A DNA stretch of 64,000 nucleotides from Corynebacterium sp. sy039 (GTDB taxonomy: Bacteria > Actinomycetota > Actinomycetes > Mycobacteriales > Mycobacteriaceae), in assembly GCF_007904105.1 (NCBI RefSeq), contig NZ_CP042325.1:558001-622000 (forward strand), written 5' to 3'. The notes below the pieces were generated by a model. The model searched no databases, was not told where the DNA came from, and saw only the letters and a list, made by a program, of their open reading frames with translations. Positions 23,327-35,275 of this stretch are shown here, in pieces. The first letter of the stretch is position 1; every line of letters starts with the position of its first letter. Both the position numbers and the translations under genes were made by a program.

Positions 23327-23430
23327 GTGCACGCTGTCCGGGGTGTGTGTGTGTGGGGGTTTGTTGTGGGGTGGTGTTGGTGCGTATTGTGTGGGGTGGG
23401 TGCTACAACACAAAAAGGACAAAAAGCATG
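23327..23430 (+). repeat. Direct repeat copy 1 (~100 bp)
   Basis: From GTGCACGCTGTCCG to the start codon region AAAAAGCATG. Nearly identical to the copy at 24319-24421 apart from 1-2 base indels. It includes the ribosome binding site AAGGA and runs into the start codon of the truncated pcp gene. Confidence 0.9.
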
Positions 23431-23691
23431 TCGTTAATTCTTGTTACTGGTTTCGAGCCTTTCGCTGGAAATCCTCGCAATACTTCTTGGGAAATGCTTG
23501 CGGAATTACCCGAGGAAATACTCGGGCATCGTATTCTTAGGGCACAATTGCCTGTGATGTATGATGGTGGTCTTGCAGAGCTTGAGCGTCTTATCGGGGA
23601 GCATAGTCCGATAGCGATTTGTTCTTTTGGTTTATCCGGTAAGACACCTGATATTCGAGATAGCAAGCCTCACGGAAAGCATAGGAAATAA
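23428..23691 (+). pseudogene. pcp: Truncated pyrrolidone-carboxylate peptidase (pyroglutamyl peptidase I)
   Basis: The first ~75 residues match Pcp, a cytosolic cysteine peptidase that removes N-terminal pyroglutamate. LVTGFEPFAGNPRNTSWEM and the QLPVMYDG segment are conserved family landmarks. After about GLSGKTPDI the frame becomes unrelated and stops at 87 codons, whereas the enzyme normally has about 210 residues. The catalytic Glu, Cys and His of the missing part are absent, so the product should be inactive. It starts right at the end of a 100-bp direct repeat that also precedes the MFS gene, suggesting it was broken by rearrangement. Confidence 0.85.
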
Positions 23692-23693
23692 CC

Positions 23694-23733
23694 CCACAAC
23701 TTCCTGGACGTGCTTTTATTCAGGAAGTTGTGG
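23694..23733. terminator. Long hairpin in the scar region
   Basis: CCACAACTTCCTG and CAGGAAGTTGTGG form a perfect 13-bp stem with a 14-nt loop just after the pcp fragment. It resembles a phage or plasmid terminator; there is no clear T-run. Confidence 0.55.
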
Positions 23734-23782
23734 CTCCCCTATTACCTTACCAGCAAATACTCAATAAACACCAAGGAAAACC

Positions 23783-23950
23783 ATGAAAATAATGCACTAT
23801 GTTACATACTTAATTGCCGCGATAGCGCTAGTTCTCATTCTTCTAACGAACCACAACCCGTGGCTTATTATGCTTGTTCTAATCCCCACCGCTTTTAATG
23901 CTGGATACCAAACACACAAGGCAATCGCAAACCATGCTTCTCATCACTGA
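23783..23950 (+). CDS. Small membrane protein, phage-like
   Basis: A 55-residue ORF starting MKIMHYVTYLIAAIALVLI. It holds two hydrophobic segments (about 6-21 and 27-39) and a polar C-terminus ending SHH. CAAGGAAAACC gives a plausible ribosome binding site. It overlaps the next small ORF by a few codons, an arrangement common in phage early regions. No function is recognised. Confidence 0.55.
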   Translation: MKIMHYVTYLIAAIALVLILLTNHNPWLIMLVLIPTAFNAGYQTHKAIANHASHH

Positions 23951-24140
23951 CACTAATACAGGACAGCAATACTTCACTACCAAGCAATGCGCACAACATC
24001 TAGGAATATCCCGAACAGCCTGGACATCCTATGTTAGCCGTGGATACGCGCCAAAACCAGCAGAACACTTTGACGCGCGCACCCCACTATGGAAAGTTCA
24101 GGATATAGAGAAGATAAGGGACGTGAAAAAGAAGTATTAG
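23934..24140 (+). CDS. Small helix-turn-helix protein, phage excisionase/regulator-like
   Basis: 68 residues from the internal ATG (MLLITDTNTGQQYF). TTKQCAQHLGISRTAWTSYV has the shape of a MerR/AlpA-like helix-turn-helix, and a PLWKVQDIEKI segment resembles the end of excisionase-type proteins. The frame extends 12 codons upstream; the internal start gives a more sensible N-terminus but lacks a strong ribosome binding site. With the preceding ORF it looks like a remnant of a phage or integrative element; no integrase is present. Confidence 0.55.
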   Translation: MLLITDTNTGQQYFTTKQCAQHLGISRTAWTSYVSRGYAPKPAEHFDARTPLWKVQDIEKIRDVKKKY

Positions 24141-24318
24141 TCTTTACTTTTTATTTAGAGTATTTGACCCAAAAACAAAACCAAGAACAGTAGTGCTAAT
24201 CAACTTAAATGCGTCCAATGCCGCAGGAATCACCTGATTTTGATGCGCCCACGGAAAATGCTTAGCAAGGCAAGAAGAAAATTAACACCACACATAGAAG
24301 CGCTAATTCCACGGGTGT
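24141..24318. other. Remainder of the scar region
   Basis: About 180 bp, A-rich on this strand and unlike the G/T-rich repeats around it. A short open stretch on the minus strand (VIPAALDAFKLISTTVLG) has no convincing start. No gene is called. Confidence 0.4.
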
Positions 24319-24421
24319 GTGCACGCTGTCCGGGTGTGTGTTGTGTGGGGGTTTGTTGTGGGGTGGTGTTGGTGCGTATTGTGTGGGGTGGGTGCTACAA
24401 CACAAAAAGGACAAAAGCATG
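24319..24421 (+). repeat. Direct repeat copy 2 (~100 bp)
   Basis: Second copy of the repeat at 23327-23430. A ~75-bp core ending ACACAAAAAGGACAAAA is identical. It supplies the upstream region, ribosome binding site and start codon of the MFS gene. Confidence 0.9.
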
Positions 24422-25594
24422 TGGACCAGTAAGAATTACCGATTGTTGATGGCTGGGCAGACTGTGAGTGTGATTGGTAATCAGGTTACTTCCTTTGCCT
24501 TGTTACTCGTGGTTTTTCATGTTACGGGTTCCTCTGCAGCAGCTGGTGTGATTTCTGGTCTTTGTGTTTTAAGCATGGTTGTGTTTGGCTTGCCGATCGG
24601 TCAAGTCGTTGATCGGTTTTCTCGGTTGTATATTTTGCGGTTATCTGCGGCTGTGGGGATTGTTGGGTCATTGTTATGTGTGTGGGCTACTGAAGTTGAT
24701 TTTTCGGTAGTTCTTTTTTGTTTTGCTGCTGTTTTATTGGGGGTGGTGTCGTCGGCTTTTGGTACAGCAGAGCGTGCTTTTCTGAAAGAGATTGTGGAGC
24801 CTTCTTTGTTGGCAAAGGCTATGGCGGTTAATCAAGGGCGTTATAGTGTTGGGGTTCTTGTTGGGCCGCTACTTGCTGGTATGTTGCTTTCTGTTTCTGA
24901 TCAGGCACCTTTTTGGGTTGATGCCGTGTCATTTGTGTGGGTTTTGTGTTGTGTGATGTTGATTCGTCCTATTGCAGTTCAACAAAAAACCGGTGTTGAA
25001 GGGGAAAGACCGCTGTTGAGAACTGCATGGGAGTGGTTAGTACGACAGCGGCAGCTGTGTGCTATTGGTTGGTACAGTCCGCTGATGAATTTTTCTTTTG
25101 CTGGGATCACGACAGTGTCATTGTTGAGTTTGCAATATGCTGCTTTTGATTCTTTACATCTTGGGCTATATCAGGCTGCGATAGGTTTGGCGGGGATTTG
25201 TGGTGCGTATGTTGCTGGCAAGCTGGTGAGTAAGGTTGCTGCTGGTGGCATGATCGTTGCTTCTGTGGTGTTTTTTGGTTTTTCCTTGGCGCTCACGCTT
25301 GGGGGAGTGTGGTGTGTTGTTGTGGGCATGGTGTTGTCTGGTTTTGTGCTGCCTATGTTTAATTCTCCGTGTAGTGGGTTTTTTATTAAGTCGGTGCCTC
25401 ATGTTTTGCAGGGGAGGTGTACTGCTCTTTTTTCTACTTCGGCTATGGTGATGATGCCGATTGCTCATATGTTGGCGGGAGTGTTGTTTGAGTCTGTGGG
25501 ACGGGTGCCTGCGGTGGGCTTTTTTGTTGTTATTTTTGTGCTCTCTAGTGTTTGCTTCGTAAAAATTGGGCAGATATCCACAATCCGCCTATAA
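24419..25594 (+). CDS. MFS transporter (MFS_3-type exporter)
   Basis: A 391-residue major facilitator protein with about 12 hydrophobic segments. The N-terminal MWTSKNYRLLMAGQTVSVIG and the GQVVDRFSRLYILR loop (motif A position) are typical of the MFS_3 group that includes enterobactin and macrolide exporters. AAGGA in the direct repeat precedes the ATG; the frame runs further upstream but into the repeat. Substrate is unknown. Codon use is T-rich. A remnant of a similar transporter lies near 56.7 kb next to siderophore genes. Confidence 0.85.
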   Translation: MWTSKNYRLLMAGQTVSVIGNQVTSFALLLVVFHVTGSSAAAGVISGLCVLSMVVFGLPIGQVVDRFSRLYILRLSAAVGIVGSLLCVWATEVDFSVVLFCFAAVLLGVVSSAFGTAERAFLKEIVEPSLLAKAMAVNQGRYSVGVLVGPLLAGMLLSVSDQAPFWVDAVSFVWVLCCVMLIRPIAVQQKTGVEGERPLLRTAWEWLVRQRQLCAIGWYSPLMNFSFAGITTVSLLSLQYAAFDSLHLGLYQAAIGLAGICGAYVAGKLVSKVAAGGMIVASVVFFGFSLALTLGGVWCVVVGMVLSGFVLPMFNSPCSGFFIKSVPHVLQGRCTALFSTSAMVMMPIAHMLAGVLFESVGRVPAVGFFVVIFVLSSVCFVKIGQISTIRL

Positions 25595-25661
25595 CAAAAA
25601 CTTTTATGCGAGAAGGGGGAAAAGTACGTAAAAGTGCTTTTAGTATATCTGGTCATCTTGG

Positions 25662-25667
25662 TATAAT
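25662..25667 (+). promoter_or_regulatory. -10 element of the bgl operon promoter
   Basis: A consensus TATAAT about 20 bp before the antiterminator target; the -35 region (TTTTAG) is weak. Transcription would begin near 25674. Confidence 0.6.
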
Positions 25668-25686
25668 GCCGATATCGACTTATCAG

Positions 25687-25716
25687 ACCTGTTACTCGTT
25701 TCGGAGGCAAGAATCT
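25687..25716 (+). promoter_or_regulatory. Ribonucleic antiterminator (RAT) for BglG
   Basis: TGTTACT and GGCAAGAAT occupy the positions of the conserved TGTTACT...GGCAAAACC in LicT/BglG-type RAT hairpins. The 3' part overlaps the left arm of the following terminator, so the two structures exclude each other. BglG, encoded at the end of the operon, is the expected ligand. Confidence 0.65.
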
Positions 25717-25751
25717 GAGAGCGAAACACCTGTGTATGCAGGTTCTTTTTC
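25710..25751 (+). terminator. Attenuator terminator of the bgl operon leader
   Basis: AGAATCTG and CAGGTTCT pair (one wobble pair), followed by five T. A smaller ACCTG/CAGGT hairpin is nested on the right side. It lies about 160 bp before bglF. Confidence 0.65.
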
Positions 25752-25784
25752 CGTTCTTAGTTCATGCATCTGAAACGTTTTTTA

Positions 25785-25798
25785 TTCTGATATCAGAA
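25785..25798. promoter_or_regulatory. 14-bp palindrome upstream of bglF
   Basis: TTCTGATATCAGAA is a perfect palindrome between the attenuator and bglF. It could be an operator for a second promoter; no regulator family is assigned. A GGTGAAT/ATTCACC hairpin follows near 25852. Confidence 0.35.
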
Positions 25799-25908
25799 AT
25801 AACGTGTTCAACTAGGCATATGGTTAAGAGGCTAAAGGGCTAGACAGCACAGGTGAATGGGGATATTCACCCCGTCGTATAGTTCACGTTATTTCTAAGG
25901 ATAAAGTT

Positions 25909-29228
<3,320 letters not shown>

Positions 29229-29244
29229 GTGCTAGATAATACGT

Positions 29245-30093
29245 ATGGATGTCATTCGAGTGCTGAATAATAATGCGGTGCTATGCCAAGGAAAAACAGG
29301 ACAAGCCATTTTGCTTGGTCGTGGTTTAGGCTTTGGGAAGCGCTTGGGTGATGTCATTGATACAGACGACGCAGAACAAGTTTTTGTGCCCAATGCTCTG
29401 CAACCTATGCCTACGCTGGTGCAGATGGTTGCAGATATACCACTAGACATGATTGAGTTGGGGGCACGTGTTGCTCGACTTGCTGGTTCCCAACCAAGCC
29501 AATCTTTTATTCTTGGTCTTGGCGATCACATTAGCTTTGCCGTCGAACGCGTAAAACAATCAATGAGCATTGATTTTCCGCTGCGTTGGGAAGTCCAACA
29601 ACTCTATCCGCATGAGGTGAGGCTTGGGCATAAAGCAATTGAGCTGATTCATGATGCCACCGGTGTGCGACTACCTGAGGAAGAAGCATTCATCATTGCG
29701 ATGCGTTTTGTTGATGCCAGCATTGTTGGTGGTGATGTGCATATTACTGAGCGTATTACTGCAAAGTTGTCGATGATTTTGGGTATCGTTGCTAAGCACG
29801 TGGGTGAGTTGGATCCGCATTCTACTGCTGTCGCTCGATTCATCACCCATTTGCGTTATCTTTTTGCACGTCTTGCCCGTGGGGAACAAGCCAGCACACC
29901 TTTTCGTGGATTTGCGGAGTCCATCGCTCATGCGTTGCCACGTGCCTATGCTATTGCTGAGGAGATTGCTTGTGCAGTGGCAGAACAAGGCGATGATTTT
30001 GGTGCAGATGAAATTGCTTATGTTGCCATGCATATTGGTCGATTAGAACACAGCACTCGCCAGAATAGCGATACCTCAAGCTCACGCTTTTAG
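29245..30093 (+). CDS. bglG: BglG/LicT-family transcriptional antiterminator
   Basis: A 282-residue protein with an N-terminal RNA-binding CAT domain (MDVIRVLNNNAVLC; about 1-55) and two PTS regulation domains (about 70-170 and 175-275). Conserved PRD histidines are visible, for example in LGLGDHISFA and AMHIGRLEH. It would bind the RAT upstream of bglF and allow read-through when beta-glucosides are imported. It closes the operon and shares four bases with the convergent gene. Confidence 0.94.
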   Translation: MDVIRVLNNNAVLCQGKTGQAILLGRGLGFGKRLGDVIDTDDAEQVFVPNALQPMPTLVQMVADIPLDMIELGARVARLAGSQPSQSFILGLGDHISFAVERVKQSMSIDFPLRWEVQQLYPHEVRLGHKAIELIHDATGVRLPEEEAFIIAMRFVDASIVGGDVHITERITAKLSMILGIVAKHVGELDPHSTAVARFITHLRYLFARLARGEQASTPFRGFAESIAHALPRAYAIAEEIACAVAEQGDDFGADEIAYVAMHIGRLEHSTRQNSDTSSSRF

Positions 30094-30734
30094 TCAATGC
30101 TAAGCAGATCAAACTTTGTTTCGCGTACTTGTGCTAGTTTCGGCAGATTTTTTTCTAATTTAGCCCACAGTTGTTGTGGTATCTCTTTTTTCGCACGCTG
30201 TATGACCTCTGCGTCTTTCGTTGCCCAGGCAATAGGCATGGGGGTGATGTGATCCCAGCTGTGTTCTGTTTTGAGAGAACGTCGTCCAGTTACTGCAACG
30301 GAGGGTACTTGTTCGCCAACTTTAAGGTTATGCCCTGGCAAAGCGGTGACAGTACGTGCAGCTAACGCCCAACGAGGAGAAATATCTGGGTCTACATTGG
30401 TATTTACCAAGGCCAAAAGCACCATGTCACGCGGATTTACTTGGGCAATGATTGCCGGAGCAAGCTCATACTTTTGGTAGAGCTGTTGTGGAGTACCTAC
30501 TTTTCTAGGAATGATAAAGATAAAAGCAAGAGTAAACACTGCCATAGCACCAAAAGCGCCGAGCACAAATAGCCCCATTATGTCTTTATTCAGATAAAAA
30601 TACAGAGCAATTCCAATTCCTAGCTGGATAAGCGCGAAGATAAAAGCAGATATTTGCAATCGACGAGTATCTTTGAGAATTTCATTGTTTTTCTTAGCGT
30701 GAGCTGTGTCAATATCAAAGTGAAAGGTAGACAT
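30090..30734 (-). CDS. DUF3239 family membrane protein
   Basis: A 214-residue protein with two adjacent hydrophobic helices (about 28-48 and 53-74) followed by a soluble domain of about 130 residues. The pattern matches the DUF3239 family, known mainly from Corynebacterium. Function is unknown. It lies directly downstream (7 bp) of the XPB helicase gene, which suggests co-transcription. Confidence 0.8.
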   Translation of the reverse strand: MSTFHFDIDTAHAKKNNEILKDTRRLQISAFIFALIQLGIGIALYFYLNKDIMGLFVLGAFGAMAVFTLAFIFIIPRKVGTPQQLYQKYELAPAIIAQVNPRDMVLLALVNTNVDPDISPRWALAARTVTALPGHNLKVGEQVPSVAVTGRRSLKTEHSWDHITPMPIAWATKDAEVIQRAKKEIPQQLWAKLEKNLPKLAQVRETKFDLLSID

Positions 30735-30741
30735 GGGTTCC

Positions 30742-32421
30742 TCATTGAATAGGGGGCAAAATCGTAGTTAGGTCGGTAGCATCAACGATGCGGTACGCAT
30801 AGCCTTGTTCAGCTAAAAAGCGTTGCCTGTGGATAGCGAAGTCTGCATCGACACTATCGCGACTGACAAGAGAATAAAAATATGCTTCCCGACGATCCGC
30901 CTTAGGCCGCAATAGTCTACCAAGGCGTTGTGCTTCTTCTTGGCGTGAACCAAAAGTACCAGAGACTTGAATAGCGACTGCGGCTTCAGGAAGATCGATA
31001 GAAAAGTTAGCAACTTTAGAAACAACCAATGTGGTAATTTCGCCTTTGCGAAAAGCGTCGAATAGCTGTTCTCGTTTTTTATTTGGTGTCCTGCCATCAA
31101 GCAAAGGTACGTCAAGAGCTGCCGCTATTTCTTCTAGCTGTTCCACAAAGCCACCAATGATGAGTGTTGGTTGCTCATGGTGATGAGCCACAATAGTGCG
31201 CAATGCAGCTAGTTTTGTATGCGCGCAGGCAGCAACCCGATACCGATCCTTAGCACTGGCAGTGGCATAGACCATGCGCTCGTCTTTATCCATAGTTGAG
31301 CGCACCTCAAAGCATTGCGCGGTGGCAATATAGCCTTGTTGCTCAAGATCTTTCCACGGCGCATCATAGCGTTTGGGGCCAATAAGTGAGAACACATCGC
31401 CTTCTCTGCCGTCTTCTCTGACTAAAGTAGCAGTAAGTCCGAGGCGGCGTCGGGATTGCAAATCTGAGGTGAGTCGAAAAATAGGGGCAGGGAGTAAATG
31501 AACCTCATCATAGATAATTAATCCCCAGTCTCTTGAATCAAATAACTCTAAATTACGGTATTCACCTTTGGTTTTTCGGGTAACTACTTGGTAGGTTGCA
31601 ATGGTGATGGGACGAATTTCTTTTTTCTCACCAGAAAACTCACCAATTTCTTCTGGGGTGAGCGTGGTACGTTTGAGCAACTCATCACGCCATTGGCGCC
31701 CGGAAACGGTGTTCGTAACCAGAATTAACGTGGTAGCCTGAGCTTTTGCCATCACACTGGCCCCAACCAAAGTTTTACCAGCACCACATGGCAAGACCAC
31801 GACTCCTGAGCCACCTTCCCAAAAGGAATCGGCAGCCATACGCTGATAATCGCGCAACTGCCACGGTTCAGCGTCAGTGCTCAAGGCAAGAGGGTGAGAT
31901 TCGCCATCGATATATCCTGCTAAGTCTTCAGCAGGCAACCCAATTTTGAGTAACTCCTGTTTGAGCCGACCGCGTTCCGAAGGATGAACAACTAGGGTTA
32001 GCTCATCAATAGTGGCTCCTAACATGGGGGCGATATTTTTATCTCTTTGCAATTGCACCACAATGTCGGCAGTATCAGACTCTAAAATCAGCCCATGCGC
32101 AGGATGACGCAATAGTCGCACTTTGCCGTAGCGCGCCATGGTTTCAGCCACATCAATGAGTAAAGATTGTGGCACTGGGAAACGAGAATAGCGTTCCAAC
32201 AGATCCACTACTTGTTCAGCATCATGACCGGCTGCACGGGCATTCCACAGTGCCAGGGGAGTAATACGGTAAGTATGGATATGTTCTGGTGCACGTTCGA
32301 GTTCCGCAAAAGGAGCTAACGCAAGACGTGCTTGCTCGGCTTGTGGGTGGTTGATTTCGAGCAGAACAGTTTTATCCGATTGGACAATTAAGGGTCCAGC
32401 ATCAAATGCACCAGATGGCAC
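30742..32421 (-). CDS. DNA repair helicase XPB
   Basis: A 559-residue SF2 helicase, the bacterial form of eukaryotic XPB/Ssl2. Walker A is LPCGAGKTLVGA and the Walker B is YDEVHLLPA (DEVH); motif VI is near QEEAQRLGRLLRPK. It also has the N-terminal DNA-damage recognition-like region. Mycobacterial homologues unwind DNA 3'-5' and are linked to repair. A gene for a helicase-associated protein is immediately upstream on the same strand. Confidence 0.94.
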   Translation of the reverse strand: MPSGAFDAGPLIVQSDKTVLLEINHPQAEQARLALAPFAELERAPEHIHTYRITPLALWNARAAGHDAEQVVDLLERYSRFPVPQSLLIDVAETMARYGKVRLLRHPAHGLILESDTADIVVQLQRDKNIAPMLGATIDELTLVVHPSERGRLKQELLKIGLPAEDLAGYIDGESHPLALSTDAEPWQLRDYQRMAADSFWEGGSGVVVLPCGAGKTLVGASVMAKAQATTLILVTNTVSGRQWRDELLKRTTLTPEEIGEFSGEKKEIRPITIATYQVVTRKTKGEYRNLELFDSRDWGLIIYDEVHLLPAPIFRLTSDLQSRRRLGLTATLVREDGREGDVFSLIGPKRYDAPWKDLEQQGYIATAQCFEVRSTMDKDERMVYATASAKDRYRVAACAHTKLAALRTIVAHHHEQPTLIIGGFVEQLEEIAAALDVPLLDGRTPNKKREQLFDAFRKGEITTLVVSKVANFSIDLPEAAVAIQVSGTFGSRQEEAQRLGRLLRPKADRREAYFYSLVSRDSVDADFAIHRQRFLAEQGYAYRIVDATDLTTILPPIQ

Positions 32422-32483
32422 GAAGAATCCTCTCAGCAGATATGAACGATATATAAAAACCTTGTTGCTAACATTTTCTTACA

Positions 32484-34916
32484 CTACAGAATCTCGGCGA
32501 CTTCAGTCACCGTCGGGAGCAAAAAATTCAGGGGCGCACCAGTATGCTTATCGACGGCTGATACCTGCTGGCCAGTAATAGCAATGGGGGTAATTTCCTT
32601 GTGCTGCGCTGTTCCTGTTCGATCTACAAAATGTACGAGGACACTGGTGCGTTGTTTGATAGCTGCTTTGATCATATCTGTGGCAGGCAATCCCACGGCG
32701 GTGTCCTTTCCTTGCTTTTGCGCACGACGCAATGTGTCTAATGCGCAATGGAGTAGCTCGTCAATCTCAGGTTCTGCTTTTTTCTTTTTCTCTTGATAAC
32801 TTACTCGCGCAGCAGGTGGACGAATATCAATAGTTAGTCCTTGTTCATTTTCTACACTGGGGTGAAACCCCATTTCTTTGATCTGCTCCAATAATAATCG
32901 GAGTGGTTGTGTAGAGATAGCCACAGTGGGGGCAAGTTGTCTTAGTGTATTTCCTTGACCTTTGACACTATTACACACCTGTGCAAGTAGTGTGTCGTCG
33001 GAGCAACGGATATAGGATAGTGCCGTTCCCATACGTATGTTTCCGTATTTTCTTCCGACATCATGAATAAGGTATGCCACTGCATCGGGAATGGGCATGG
33101 GAGTATGGTTGTCCAAGAAGTGTAGGATGTCATCTGCGTTACGACCAGCGGAAAAAGCTCGGGAAAGCGAGGTTTCGCTTATACGAAACACACTCGCTAA
33201 ACCGCTAGATTCCCGGTCAGCAAGTAAAGATATTTCTGAATAGAGCTTATGCGTGAGTGGTCCAGGTGCCAATATGGTCAAATCGGATTGAAAAATCACA
33301 TAGTCGATCGGTTGAGGAGTAAGTGCTTTGGCTGTGGCGTAGAGTTGTGTTTCTTGTTCCTGACTAGCGTGGTAGGTGAGTGCGCCAAGCATAGAAGTTG
33401 TTGCGTAGAACTGCGGCAAAGGCGTATCAGCCGCACCAGACTCGTCCACTGATGCAGAAACAGGATTGAGGATGCCAAGAAAAGCTGCTTCAGCTAAGAG
33501 TTGCTGATACGTATGCTCAGCAAGTTGCGCTGCCTGAATAGGGGAGCAAAACCCGACATGAGCGCGTAAAGTTGTTGTACTCACAGCACTGCCAGTGGAT
33601 TCTTGAGGTGAAGAAGTATCGGCAGAAGTATCGGTGGTGGAGAGCGCATGAAATTGCTTCAGTAAAAGGGTACGAATTTCTGGGAATTGCTCATGGAAAG
33701 TGTCTGGGTGCAATAACCGCATAGGTTTGTCTTTATGGTCTGTTTCACCCACTAACCAAGGCAACATGGTGGCATGGGTCCACCAATGCCATACGATCCA
33801 CGCCCATTGCTGACCAAGCTCAAGGTCAAGCCATTCATCATAGAGCTCAGTAGGGGCGCAATAATTATCCATCGGGGCGCCTTCGGGTAGTGCTTTGAGC
33901 ACACCAGTACTGATAAGCCCGCTGGCTATACCAAAAGAGATAAGTCTGGCAAGTACAAGTGGCTGACAATCCAATTGTTTGCACAAAACATGGACATGGC
34001 GCACTCCGATACAACCGTCTTTGAGTAAAGCTATGGGATCTTGCGCGAGAGTATCGAGCAGGTCACGCAAAAGACGGATCATCTCTAGACCAGTACCAGC
34101 ATCATGATGAGACTGTTGCTCAAGGTTAATCGGTATGTGGGTATTGGCCGGTGGAAATAGTGGCAGTGGCGCGCTGCTATACCCGCGCAGTGTATCTCGA
34201 ATGACACGAGGTAATCGCACTGTGGCTTCGTCGACAGCTATGAGAATACCTGCGCTAATCATTCGAGGAATGGGACGACTGGGATCTGCGTCTGCACGTG
34301 CGTCTTTAGTAATACCAACGCCGCCAGATTTATGGAGCGTTTCGACGATTTTCTTTTGCTCAGGTGTGAGTTGTGCGAGGAGCTGATGAGCCTGGGATTC
34401 AGTTAAGCCAGGGGAATCGGAGATGATTTTTGCCCACGTCGGCAGCGATTGTGCCACATGAGGAGCCAAAAATAAATGCTCATCGTGGCTAAAGACTAAG
34501 GCCAGATCGTATAGATGATCAAGCGCATCATGTATTGCTTTTGTCATATGCTCATGCTCTAGAGGCGGGTGCATATTCTGCGCTTCGGGCGTGGTTTCCA
34601 CCAGATGAATGAGCTGGGGGCAATCTATTGAGGCGATTTTACCCCCTATGCCTGCAGTGTGTTCATAATCATTGAGAAGTTCGATAATCGCTAGTTCAAC
34701 AGCGTTAAGCTGCCGCAGTGCTTTGGTGATGGATGTTTTTAGCTCTAATCGTACTGCCAGCGAACTTATACTTGGTGGCAGTGGATATAGCGTGTCTTTC
34801 CGATTAAAAAGTATCCTCGCTAAGTGGTCATCGCTTCGAGATTCTAGCCATCCTTGGAATAGTTTTCGGGTGTCTTCGACAGAAAAGGATGATGAATGTT
34901 GCAGGTTTTGAGGCAT
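32484..34916 (-). CDS. Helicase-associated protein (XPB/Ssl2-like N-terminal domain)
   Basis: An 810-residue protein without helicase motifs. Its middle-C-terminal part (about 500-760; TSMLGALTYHASQ and YVIFQSDLTILAPG) is of the Helicase_C_3 / XPB-Ssl2 N-terminal type, regularly encoded next to XPB in actinobacteria. The N-terminal half contains winged-helix-like segments. It probably works with XPB in repair or transcription-coupled processes; this is inferred from pairing only. Confidence 0.8.
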   Translation of the reverse strand: MPQNLQHSSSFSVEDTRKLFQGWLESRSDDHLARILFNRKDTLYPLPPSISSLAVRLELKTSITKALRQLNAVELAIIELLNDYEHTAGIGGKIASIDCPQLIHLVETTPEAQNMHPPLEHEHMTKAIHDALDHLYDLALVFSHDEHLFLAPHVAQSLPTWAKIISDSPGLTESQAHQLLAQLTPEQKKIVETLHKSGGVGITKDARADADPSRPIPRMISAGILIAVDEATVRLPRVIRDTLRGYSSAPLPLFPPANTHIPINLEQQSHHDAGTGLEMIRLLRDLLDTLAQDPIALLKDGCIGVRHVHVLCKQLDCQPLVLARLISFGIASGLISTGVLKALPEGAPMDNYCAPTELYDEWLDLELGQQWAWIVWHWWTHATMLPWLVGETDHKDKPMRLLHPDTFHEQFPEIRTLLLKQFHALSTTDTSADTSSPQESTGSAVSTTTLRAHVGFCSPIQAAQLAEHTYQQLLAEAAFLGILNPVSASVDESGAADTPLPQFYATTSMLGALTYHASQEQETQLYATAKALTPQPIDYVIFQSDLTILAPGPLTHKLYSEISLLADRESSGLASVFRISETSLSRAFSAGRNADDILHFLDNHTPMPIPDAVAYLIHDVGRKYGNIRMGTALSYIRCSDDTLLAQVCNSVKGQGNTLRQLAPTVAISTQPLRLLLEQIKEMGFHPSVENEQGLTIDIRPPAARVSYQEKKKKAEPEIDELLHCALDTLRRAQKQGKDTAVGLPATDMIKAAIKQRTSVLVHFVDRTGTAQHKEITPIAITGQQVSAVDKHTGAPLNFLLPTVTEVAEIL

Positions 34917-34979
34917 AATAAAGATAATTGTAGTTTTTCTATATGACTTTTGTGGTCAAGATTTGGGAGAATGAGAACT

Positions 34980-35168
34980 ATGTCAGGTATTGAGAAAAAA
35001 GGTTATGTCGATCCAGGTTGGCCAAAGAACATTCCTGGTGACGGACATGTAGTAACAGAAATCATCGCTAAGTTGCCAGGTGCAGATAGTCCTTATGGTG
35101 ATGTTGAATTGCCGCTTCCTGTGGAAGAACTTGGTTATGTTCATCCTTATACTCGCATTAACAAATAA
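34980..35168 (+). CDS. Conserved small protein of unknown function
   Basis: A 62-residue soluble protein, MSGIEKKGYVDPGWPKNI onward, ending HPYTRINK, rich in Pro, Gly and Tyr. GGGAGA lies 9 nt before the ATG. A strong terminator follows. It is divergent from the helicase-associated gene. No domain or targeting signal is recognised. Its clean gene structure argues that it is real. Confidence 0.75.
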   Translation: MSGIEKKGYVDPGWPKNIPGDGHVVTEIIAKLPGADSPYGDVELPLPVEELGYVHPYTRINK

Positions 35169-35177
35169 CCATAAATA

Positions 35178-35220
35178 AAAATAATGTGGCGCAAGAACGC
35201 TTGCGCCACATTATTTTTTA
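35178..35220. terminator. Strong terminator between the 62-residue protein gene and rpf1
   Basis: AAAATAATGTGGCGCAAG and its complement form an 18-bp stem with loop AACG, with T-runs. It sits between convergent genes and can work in both directions. Confidence 0.92.
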
Positions 35221-35275
35221 TCAGCCTAAGTTAAGGTATTTGCGGACAGGCTATACCTTGGGCAACCTTGGGAGC

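Noticed and set aside
24141..24318. Small minus-strand gene in the scar region
   Set aside because: The open stretch has only about 30 codons from a GTG, no ribosome binding site and no similarity that I recognise.
23327..24421. Insertion sequence
   Set aside because: The ~100-bp repeats are direct and long, with no transposase, no terminal inverted repeats and no short target duplication.
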